Positions 1-5,105 of a stretch of 7,106 nucleotides of DNA are shown here, piece after piece. Positions within the stretch are counted from its first letter, which is position 1. Every line of letters starts with the position of its first letter. This DNA is from Bacteroidota bacterium (GTDB taxonomy: Bacteria; Bacteroidota; Bacteroidia; Bacteroidales; VadinHA17): contig DUOU01000260.1 of NCBI GenBank assembly GCA_012838685.1, positions 1 through 7,106 of the forward strand. The letters are read 5' to 3'. Both the position numbers and the translations under genes were made by a program. The notes below the pieces were generated by a model, which searched no databases, was not told the DNA's origin, and saw nothing but the letters and a program-made list of their open reading frames with translations.

Positions 1-10
1 ATGTAAATGG

Positions 11-169
11 TTAAGCCTTCAATCTCATATCGCATGAAACGGACAACCTTTTCCTGCCTTTGGCTCTTCTGGCCGACAGAATCCTTCTTCCGCCGGGAGT
101 GGACATCCTCTCCCTGAATCCGTGTTTGTTCACTCTTTTTCTCCTTGATGGCTGAAATGTCCTTTTCAT
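11..169 (-). CDS. rpmH: Ribosomal protein L34 (bL34)
   Basis: Encodes a 52-residue, very basic protein that starts MKRTFQPSRRKR and continues HGFRERMSTPGGRRIL and RRAKGRKRLSVS. These blocks match the bL34 family nearly end to end. bL34 is a small protein of the large ribosomal subunit that sits among 23S rRNA helices. The protein is slightly longer than the E. coli form (46 residues): a short tail follows the conserved LSVS, as is common in Bacteroidota. The ATG is at 169-167 and the TAA at 13-11. No Shine-Dalgarno is visible; the leader just upstream is A/T-rich, as usual in this phylum. Likely promoters lie at 215-222 and 265-297. No gene overlaps it, and anything downstream lies beyond the left edge. 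The identification is secure. Confidence 0.97.
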   Translation of the reverse strand: MKRTFQPSRRKRVNKHGFRERMSTPGGRRILSARRAKGRKRLSVSCDMRLKA

Positions 170-214
170 CGCGTTTATTCTTTATAATATTGTAGTTTCT
201 CCGAATTGAGACCG

Positions 215-222
215 CAAAGATA
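215..222 (-). promoter_or_regulatory. rpmH promoter, -7 box
   Basis: On the minus strand these bases read TATCTTTG, a full match to the Bacteroidota -7 consensus TAnnTTTG. It lies 45 nt upstream of the rpmH ATG, so transcription starting a few bases downstream would give a leader of roughly 35-40 nt. A -33 element is weak: about 21 nt upstream there is only a T-run near 241-244 and no TTTG. Assignment rests on consensus match and position, not on a mapped start. Confidence 0.65.
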
Positions 223-264
223 GATAAATTTTGGATAAATAAAATTTATTGACCGCATTTTTCA

Positions 265-297
265 CAAAGATTATCCAATTTTATGGTACGCGACAAA
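265..297 (-). promoter_or_regulatory. Possible second, upstream rpmH promoter
   Basis: On the minus strand a -33-like TTTG (297-294) is followed after 21 nt by AATCTTTG (272-265), one base from the -7 consensus TAnnTTTG. Spacing fits the Bacteroidota sigma factor. It lies about 50 nt upstream of the better -7 box at 215-222, so rpmH may have tandem promoters. The -33 part coincides with a T7 tract (301-295 on the minus strand) just past the esterase stop, and that tract could equally be part of a weak terminator. Confidence 0.35.
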
Positions 298-328
298 AAA
301 ACTACAATACTTCACAGGTAACACTCTT

Positions 329-1516
329 CTACCGCCAGAGATTCGGTAAAAATCGGTAATAGAGCAGGTCGCGCCATGTAATAAAGTCGTGTGCCGCTCC
401 ACCAAGGTAATATTCATGTTTTATGCCCAGACTTTCACACTGTTCGTGCAGAAGCTGATGTCGGGCAGTGGCATTTGTCTCATCGGGTCCGGCTCCAATG
501 AAGAGGTAGTCTATCTGATTGTTTACTGACGGATCTTTCAGCAACACCTTGTTATCGGTTATTTTCAACGCTTCGATATCAGCGGTAGTGAGCGCGGCGC
601 TGAGAATTCCTATGGAGCCGAAAACGTTGAGATTTTTCAAACCTACGTATTGCGCGTGTCTGCCGCCCATGGAGAGTCCGCTTATGGCCCTGCCGCTCTT
701 GTTCCTGATTACTTTATAGTTTTTTTCAACGAATGGAATAATACATTTGAGATATTCTTCTTCCACAAGGGGGAAGGAGACGGCGGTATGGTTTGTACTC
801 GCACGGTGAACCAACTGGTTGTTGACCATCACTATAATCATAGGTTTGGCTTTTCCTTCGGCCAAAAGATTGTCCATTATGAAATTTACGTTACCAGATA
901 GCCACCATGTCTCGCCAATTTCGCCGGAACCACCCATCAGATAAAGCACGGGATATTCTTTGCTGGTGTCATAATTGGGTGGAGTGTAGACGAACAAGTT
1001 CCTGATACCTTTTGTCACTTCTGAATAGTAGTAGTGGGCTGTTACGGTTCCGTGTGGCACGCCCGGTTTCGCATCATAATACATCGGTTCGTTGCCGTGC
1101 ACGTAGAGAATACTCGACAACGGCATGGAGCCCTGGTTAGCGTATGTGTTTGCCGGGTCTATCATGCTGACTCCATCAACATTGAACTTATAGGTGTACA
1201 TATCAGGTTCAAAAGGTCCTACTGTCACGCTCCATATGCCCTTTTCGTCTTTTGTCATTTGAGCCGACCGCATGTTCATTGATGCCCTGAACATAGATCC
1301 GGAAACGGACACAGAGGTGGCATTGGGGGCGTTAAGCCTGAAGGTCACGGTCCTGTCGGGATTAACTTCAGGGGAAATTACACTAGCTCCCATTGCCGCG
1401 AGATTTACCCGGTTAGCGAAAGGAGCCCAATCGACGTTCACTCTCTCCTGCTGGGCAAAAAGAGGATTAAAATAGCATATCAACGCTATCGAAAGAGGTA
1501 ATAACAATTTTTTCAT
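329..1516 (-). CDS. Secreted CE1-type esterase with N-terminal E-set domain
   Basis: The 395-residue product has a signal peptide (residues 1-21: MKK, hydrophobic core, then PLFA before QQ), so it is probably exported. Residues about 48-140 form an E-set/CBM48-like beta-sandwich (VTFRLNAPNATSVSVSG, then GIWSVTVGPFEPDMYTYKF). The rest is an alpha/beta-hydrolase like carbohydrate esterase family 1, the feruloyl/acetyl-xylan esterase group. Its nucleophile Ser282 lies in GLSMGG; the likely acid is Asp345 in GAGPDE and the base is His376 in GGAAHDFITWRD. Members release ester-linked acyl groups from plant polysaccharide; the exact substrate here is unknown. The family's usual His after the VLYL strand is replaced: it reads LYLMGGSGE, with Gly195 at that place. 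The ATG at 1516 was chosen because it begins the signal peptide. An in-frame ATG at 1627 would add 37 residues unlike a signal and overlap a hairpin. No polysaccharide-utilisation genes adjoin it. Confidence 0.85.
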   Translation of the reverse strand: MKKLLLPLSIALICYFNPLFAQQERVNVDWAPFANRVNLAAMGASVISPEVNPDRTVTFRLNAPNATSVSVSGSMFRASMNMRSAQMTKDEKGIWSVTVGPFEPDMYTYKFNVDGVSMIDPANTYANQGSMPLSSILYVHGNEPMYYDAKPGVPHGTVTAHYYYSEVTKGIRNLFVYTPPNYDTSKEYPVLYLMGGSGEIGETWWLSGNVNFIMDNLLAEGKAKPMIIVMVNNQLVHRASTNHTAVSFPLVEEEYLKCIIPFVEKNYKVIRNKSGRAISGLSMGGRHAQYVGLKNLNVFGSIGILSAALTTADIEALKITDNKVLLKDPSVNNQIDYLFIGAGPDETNATARHQLLHEQCESLGIKHEYYLGGAAHDFITWRDLLYYRFLPNLWR

Positions 1517-1551
1517 AGGTCTGTTTTTTAATTTATGTTTAAGTGTTGGAT

Positions 1552-1567
1552 GAACCCCTAAGGGCTC
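1552..1567 (-). other. Small hairpin in esterase leader
   Basis: On the minus strand GAGCCC-TTAG-GGGTTC can fold into a 6-bp stem (one G-U pair) with a 4-base loop, 35 nt upstream of the esterase ATG. It could be a leader structure affecting expression or may mean nothing. No recognised riboswitch core is visible around it. No good TAnnTTTG promoter was found between 1517 and 1654; the nearest, TATGCTTTG at 1633-1625, has one extra spacer base and no -33 partner. Confidence 0.25.
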
Positions 1568-1617
1568 AATGAATAAGCAATAATTTAGCGTTACCTGTTG
1601 AGAAGATATATAATTAC

Positions 1618-1648
1618 CCCAAGCCAAAGCATATAAAATTGGTTTGGG
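1618..1648 (-). terminator. Candidate terminator after the sugar kinase gene
   Basis: Arms at 1618-1627 and 1639-1648 form a 10-bp stem with an 11-nt loop, beginning 6 nt past the kinase stop codon. As minus-strand RNA the stem has one A-C mismatch; as plus-strand RNA that pair is G-U. It is followed on the minus strand by A/T-rich sequence (GTAATTATATA) but not by a clean U-tract, so termination may be inefficient or factor-assisted. Position just after the last gene of the operon is the main support. Confidence 0.45.
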
Positions 1649-1654
1649 AATATT

Positions 1655-2563
1655 CTATTCGGTTATCACCTTTATCTGCTGCCCCCTGATTATCTTCACA
1701 ACCTCTTTCAGTGTATATTCGGGGGTTCCTCCCGATTTGGAGGCTACCAGTGCCCCAACGGCGTTGGCAAGTGTAAGCGACTCTTCCAAACTTTTTTTGT
1801 CCAGATAGTAGACAAGAAAACCGGAGAGAAAAGCATCGCCCGCGCCAACGGTGTCAACTACTTTCACCTTATAACCATCATGGATAAAGCTTTTTTTGTT
1901 GACCGCATCATATATCATCGCGCCGTTGGCTCCTTTTGTAAGGCATACCAATTTGAGTCTGAACCTATCGGTGAACCACTCCATGGTCTCTTTTTCCGGT
2001 AAATCAATATTATACCATTCGGAGATGGTCTTCAATTCGTTGTCATTCAGTTTGGCTATATCTGCTTTTGAGAGCATTAAGGCGGTTACCTCCCGGGAAT
2101 CGTATGGCGGTCTGAGATTAACATCTACAACCTTGATGCCCGGGGTAGCATCCAAAAGTTTCAGGATAGTCTCCCTGGTGTGCTCATGGCGCGATGCCAG
2201 GGTACCGTAAACTATCGCGTCCGATTCTTCAGCGACATGGAGCAGATCAGTGTCCACACTCATATTATCATATGCCACATTGTCCACTATTGAAAACGAT
2301 ACATCGTTTTCATTTGTCAAATTTACCTCTACGGTACCTGTGGGCAGTAGATGGTCGATTTGCAAAAGAGAGGTGTCAATGCCATGTTTGATCAGAAAAG
2401 AGGCCAATGATCTGCCCATCGCGTCGTTGCCGACTCTTCCGGCGAATCGGGCATCGTGACCCAACTTTTTCATATGGATGGCAACATTCATCGGGGCGCC
2501 TCCCTCTTTAGCCCCTGAGGGGAGAAGGTCCCATAATATCTCGCCAACGCAGAGTGTCTCCAT
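1655..2563 (-). CDS. PfkB-family carbohydrate kinase (fructokinase-like)
   Basis: A 302-residue cytoplasmic sugar kinase of the PfkB/ribokinase family, which phosphorylates a sugar hydroxyl with ATP. Visible motifs in order are: the opening strand VGEILWDLLP (6-15), the substrate-site GGAPMNVA (21-28), GRVGNDAMG (42-50), and the signature DTVGAGDAFLSGF (237-249) with the anion hole and catalytic base Asp243. The ending with SGGTPEY is also normal for the family. GGAPMNVA and the overall length resemble fructokinases, but ribokinase-type or other hexose substrates cannot be excluded, so no symbol is given. The ATG at 2563 lies 12 nt after the rsmG stop, so it is probably the last gene of the operon with rsmG and the sigma factor. 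A hairpin follows the stop. No transporter, hydrolase or sugar regulator adjoins it to show the substrate. Confidence 0.88.
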   Translation of the reverse strand: METLCVGEILWDLLPSGAKEGGAPMNVAIHMKKLGHDARFAGRVGNDAMGRSLASFLIKHGIDTSLLQIDHLLPTGTVEVNLTNENDVSFSIVDNVAYDNMSVDTDLLHVAEESDAIVYGTLASRHEHTRETILKLLDATPGIKVVDVNLRPPYDSREVTALMLSKADIAKLNDNELKTISEWYNIDLPEKETMEWFTDRFRLKLVCLTKGANGAMIYDAVNKKSFIHDGYKVKVVDTVGAGDAFLSGFLVYYLDKKSLEESLTLANAVGALVASKSGGTPEYTLKEVVKIIRGQQIKVITE

Positions 2564-2575
2564 AGGTGGTGGATT

Positions 2576-3205
2576 TTATACCGGGAAATATATGATTTTT
2601 TTTGTTTCGAAATAGGGTTCATCAAAGTATTTTGGAATATCTGTCACTGTTGCTTTGTTGGCATATATTCCAAGCTCTTCATCCAAGTTGCCTCCCTTAA
2701 GAAGTATCAGTCCGTTTCTTATTGTGTTGGCCGACTGTTCTTTCATTATCAATTTGTAGGCGGGTTTCAGGAATTTTTGGAATTCCATTACTGCCCTGCC
2801 GACAATAAAATGGTATTTACCGGTCTCTTCTTCCACCCTTTTTCGGGTGGGAGTTACATTTTCCAGTTTCAGTTCGTTGGCGATTGAGGAGACAACCTTT
2901 ATCTTTTTTTCTATTGAATCGAGCAGCGTGAAGTGGGCAGTTGGAAATAGTATGGCCAATGGAATACCGGGGAAGCCGCCTCCTGTACCTACATCAAGAA
3001 CTTTGGTTCCACCGGAGAAAGGCGAAAATTTAGCTATCGCCATGGAATGGAGGACATGGCGAGTGTAAAAATTATCGGTATCCTTGCGGGATATAACGTT
3101 TATCTTTTCGTTCCAATATAAGTACAACTCCTTTAACAACAAGATCTGTTCTCTCTGCCTTTCGGTCAATTCAGGAAAATATTTGAATACTGCTTCAGGT
3201 GTCAA
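2576..3205 (-). CDS. rsmG: 16S rRNA (guanine-527-N7)-methyltransferase RsmG
   Basis: A 209-residue cytoplasmic methyltransferase of the RsmG (GidB) family. In the known family it uses S-adenosylmethionine to methylate N7 of G527 in 16S rRNA, near the streptomycin site. The SAM-binding motif KVLDVGTGGGFPGIPLAI spans residues 68-85. Upstream is the family N-terminal helix with LYLYWNEKINVISRKD (27-42) and a YTRHVLHS block (47-54). Downstream are FTLLDSIEKK (92-101), FIVGRAV (133-139) and LILLKGG (166-172). Length is usual. The start is TTG at 3205: an in-frame TAA lies 15 bases upstream with no ATG between, and the first internal ATG (codon 55) would remove conserved sequence. The gene begins 2 nt after the sigma-factor stop, which suggests translational coupling. 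No Shine-Dalgarno is visible. Confidence 0.94.
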   Translation of the reverse strand: MTPEAVFKYFPELTERQREQILLLKELYLYWNEKINVISRKDTDNFYTRHVLHSMAIAKFSPFSGGTKVLDVGTGGGFPGIPLAILFPTAHFTLLDSIEKKIKVVSSIANELKLENVTPTRKRVEEETGKYHFIVGRAVMEFQKFLKPAYKLIMKEQSANTIRNGLILLKGGNLDEELGIYANKATVTDIPKYFDEPYFETKKIIYFPV

Positions 3206-3207
3206 TG

Positions 3208-3798
3208 TTATCCGGTTTTATTCAAAATGTTGTACAACAGATTTTTGGCTCTGTGTAACTGTGTCTTTACAGTACCCAATGGGATGCCCAGTTTTTCCGA
3301 TATCTCCTCGTAAGAGTACTCCTTGAAGTACCTCAGTTCTATGATCTCCCTGTAGGGTTGTTTGAGTTGCGCTATAAGTTTGCGCATAGTCTCCAGTTTC
3401 TGTTCATTGATAAGAGCCTCTTCGGGGTCCGGCGACTCTGATGCCAGATTTATTGAAAAACTATCCATCCTTCCGTCCAACCGATCGACAATATTGGGTT
3501 TTGTCTTTTTTTTCCTGATAAAGTCTATGCAGTTATTTGTCGCTATCATGAATAGCCAGGTTGAAAAGGCGTGCGTTGGAATATAGGTCTCTATGCCCTT
3601 GAACGCTTTTCCAAAGGCTTCCATGGTGAGATCTTCGGCATCATCGGGATTGTTGACCATTTTCAAGAGCATGTAATAAATAGAGTCGCGGTATCTGTTC
3701 ATAAGGGAAGCAAATGCTTTACTGTCGCCATTCTTGGCTTTTTCTACCAGAATAATATCGTATCTGGCTTTTTCCGATAAACCGGGGTTTATTTCCAC
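3208..3798 (-). CDS. ECF-type RNA polymerase sigma factor
   Basis: A 196-residue sigma-70 family protein with only regions 2 and 4, the ECF layout. Region 2 spans about residues 27-97: the core-binding PDDAEDLTMEAFGKAFKG (51-68), followed by the -10 recognition part AFSTWLFMIATNNCIDFIRKKK. Region 4 spans about 138-190, with the helix-turn-helix YSYEEISEKLGIPLGTVKTQ (161-180). A linker of about 40 residues, rich in acidic residues and proline near its end, joins them. It directs core polymerase to alternative promoters; its targets are unknown. The start is GTG at 3798: an in-frame TAA lies 24 nt upstream with no ATG after it, and the first internal ATG (codon 33) would cut into region 2. No anti-sigma factor or FecR-like gene adjoins it. 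It is 51 nt downstream of the glycosyltransferase gene and 2 nt upstream of rsmG, so it is probably co-transcribed with both. Confidence 0.92.
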   Translation of the reverse strand: MEINPGLSEKARYDIILVEKAKNGDSKAFASLMNRYRDSIYYMLLKMVNNPDDAEDLTMEAFGKAFKGIETYIPTHAFSTWLFMIATNNCIDFIRKKKTKPNIVDRLDGRMDSFSINLASESPDPEEALINEQKLETMRKLIAQLKQPYREIIELRYFKEYSYEEISEKLGIPLGTVKTQLHRAKNLLYNILNKTG

Positions 3799-3849
3799 TT
3801 CGTAAGGTTTAGTATCGGTTTATTTAGCTTGACCTACTGGTACGCCAAC

Positions 3850-4977
3850 TTATTTCCATTTTCTTTTGTACGTTCTTTTTGCCCCTTTGGTGATATAAAT
3901 CAATCCGTTGATAAATGGTGAAAAGATATCAAAAAAGAGGGACAAAACAACAACATTTTTTTCTTCGAACAATCTGCAGTTCAAAATATAGGCAATCAAC
4001 TGGACTGTCAGGCGTATACCGAATATCGCCAGAACTATCTCCCAATGAAACAGGTAACAGAGCAATGTGACGAAAGAGGCATAGAACAATACTCTTGTCA
4101 TTGGCTCCATGAAGAGGAGCGCCTTGATCCCCTTTTTGTAGTGTGGGGCTGTAGTAAAATGGCGTCTCTTCCTGTCCACGAATTGTTTGAAACTAGTGGT
4201 TGGAACCGAGCGGGTAAACGACTCTTTTTCCAGCATTAAGGCGACATTTGTGGCGTTCCCGTTCTCCTGCACGAACAGATCGTCGTCACCCGACATCAAG
4301 GTGTTGTGTTTGCCGAAGCCCCCGCTTTTGAAAAACAGGGAACGGCGATAAGCCAGGTTCCTGCCAACTCCCATATATGGCAAGCCGCGCGCGGCCATCC
4401 CAAAATATTGCATCGCGATAAAAAAGGTGTCGTATCCTATATACTTGCCAAGTAACCCCTTTTGGGGGAAGTAGCCTCCGTAGCCCAACACAATATCTTT
4501 GCCTTCACTGAAACCCGACGCCATCTTGTTGATCCACTCCGGTCCCACAGGTTCACAGTCGGCATCGGTAAACAGCAACAGCTCGTTTTTCGCGGCTTTA
4601 ATGCCTATGAACATGGCGAATTTCTTGAAGTGGGGGAACTTAGTGTCTTTTTTTATTGTGGAGACTCTTAGGTGGTTGTATTTTTGTTCCAGATAATTCA
4701 ATAGGATATCGGAATCGTCTTCAGAACAATCGTTTACAACAATAACCTCATAGTTGCTGTAATTTTGTTCCAATACCGAGGGGAGAAACCTCTCCAGATT
4801 GGCCGCCTCATTACGGGCACAGATAATCACGGAAACAGCTTCATTCCCCGGGTCTCGTTTATCTTTCTTCAGAGTGACGGGGGCAAGATAGAAAAATAGA
4901 TAAAAGAATAGCTGAAAAAGAGCCGCCAATACAAAAAACGCGGCGATAACCCACAAAATAACCTCACCGTAGAACAT
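3850..4977 (-). CDS. Membrane family 2 glycosyltransferase
   Basis: A 375-residue protein with one N-terminal membrane segment (about residues 6-33), a cytosolic GT-A domain, and two or three C-terminal hydrophobic segments (about 292-312, 314-334, 342-362) before a basic tail. The GT2 core is clear: VSVIICARNEAANLERFLPS (48-67), VNDCSEDDSD (81-90), the nucleotide-sugar/metal motif TDADCEP (137-143), and the acid motif SGDDDLF (229-235). RKRRH (269-273) stands where processive members carry a QxxRW-type motif. It probably transfers a sugar from a nucleotide donor to a lipid or polysaccharide acceptor at the inner membrane; donor and acceptor cannot be read. Start: a TTG at 4983 is in frame, but the ATG at 4977 two codons later is preferred. 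It is the first gene of the leftward run and diverges from tgt. Confidence 0.88.
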   Translation of the reverse strand: MFYGEVILWVIAAFFVLAALFQLFFYLFFYLAPVTLKKDKRDPGNEAVSVIICARNEAANLERFLPSVLEQNYSNYEVIVVNDCSEDDSDILLNYLEQKYNHLRVSTIKKDTKFPHFKKFAMFIGIKAAKNELLLFTDADCEPVGPEWINKMASGFSEGKDIVLGYGGYFPQKGLLGKYIGYDTFFIAMQYFGMAARGLPYMGVGRNLAYRRSLFFKSGGFGKHNTLMSGDDDLFVQENGNATNVALMLEKESFTRSVPTTSFKQFVDRKRRHFTTAPHYKKGIKALLFMEPMTRVLFYASFVTLLCYLFHWEIVLAIFGIRLTVQLIAYILNCRLFEEKNVVVLSLFFDIFSPFINGLIYITKGAKRTYKRKWK

Positions 4978-5007
4978 CCCCAAAAGATCAATTTTTTACA
5001 ATATTAA

Positions 5008-5036
5008 CAAGATAATCGATATGGATCGGTTATTGT
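5008..5036. repeat. Inverted repeat between divergent GT2 and tgt genes
   Basis: Arms ATAATCGAT (5012-5020) and ATCGGTTAT (5025-5033) pair over 9 bp with one T-G wobble around a 4-base centre ATGG. Allowing G5011 to bulge, CAA (5008-5010) and TTG (5034-5036) extend the stem to 12 bp. It lies 31 nt upstream of the GT2 ATG and about 40 nt upstream of the tgt -7 box, where an operator for either gene could sit. As RNA from the GT2 side it could also be a leader hairpin. No strong GT2 promoter was found nearby; the best is CAATATTA at 4999-5006 (minus strand TAATATTG, one base off consensus). Confidence 0.4.
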
Positions 5037-5077
5037 TAAAAAAACGGGGAAAATTTTTCCAGACCGTTCGGAAAAGT

Positions 5078-5085
5078 TACTTTTG
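5078..5085 (+). promoter_or_regulatory. tgt promoter, -7 box
   Basis: TACTTTTG is a full match to TAnnTTTG and lies 20 nt upstream of the chosen tgt ATG at 5106. A -33 element is poor: at the right distance there is only a T-run at 5054-5058. If transcription starts about 5-8 bases after this box, the tgt leader is only about 12-16 nt, and an in-frame GTG at 5085 would lie outside the mRNA. The short upstream sequence GAGGGGC may help ribosome binding. Confidence 0.6.
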
Positions 5086-5105
5086 TGCTTCCAAGTATGA
5101 GGGGC

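Larger units (their letters stand above)
188..309. repeat. 11-bp inverted repeat flanking rpmH promoters
   Basis: The arm at 188-198 (TATTGTAGTTT) is the exact reverse complement of the arm at 299-309 (AAACTACAATA). The arms are 100 bp apart and bracket both candidate rpmH promoters. The left arm lies inside the rpmH leader; the right arm lies just downstream of the esterase stop. Similarity beyond the 11-bp core is patchy. The arms are A/T-rich, so chance is a real possibility. Confidence 0.4.

Noticed and set aside
1517..1627. N-terminal 37-residue extension of the esterase from ATG 1627
   Set aside because: The added residues are unlike any signal or domain. The internal ATG at 1516 begins a normal signal peptide, and the extension overlaps the hairpin after the kinase gene.
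1625..1633. Possible esterase promoter TATGCTTTG on the minus strand
   Set aside because: The spacer within the -7 box has one extra base, there is no -33 element, and it lies in the loop and arm of the candidate terminator.
1896..2210. 104-codon plus-strand frame within the sugar kinase gene
   Set aside because: It is entirely inside the pfkB-family gene, with no recognisable protein features.
4978..4983. TTG 4983 as the glycosyltransferase start
   Set aside because: An ATG lies two codons downstream, and the added two residues bring nothing recognisable.
5085..5105. GTG 5085 or ATG 5097 as the tgt start
   Set aside because: GTG 5085 overlaps the -7 box, so it should not be in the mRNA. 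The residues added by either start do not look like the Tgt N-terminus, whereas ATG 5106 does.
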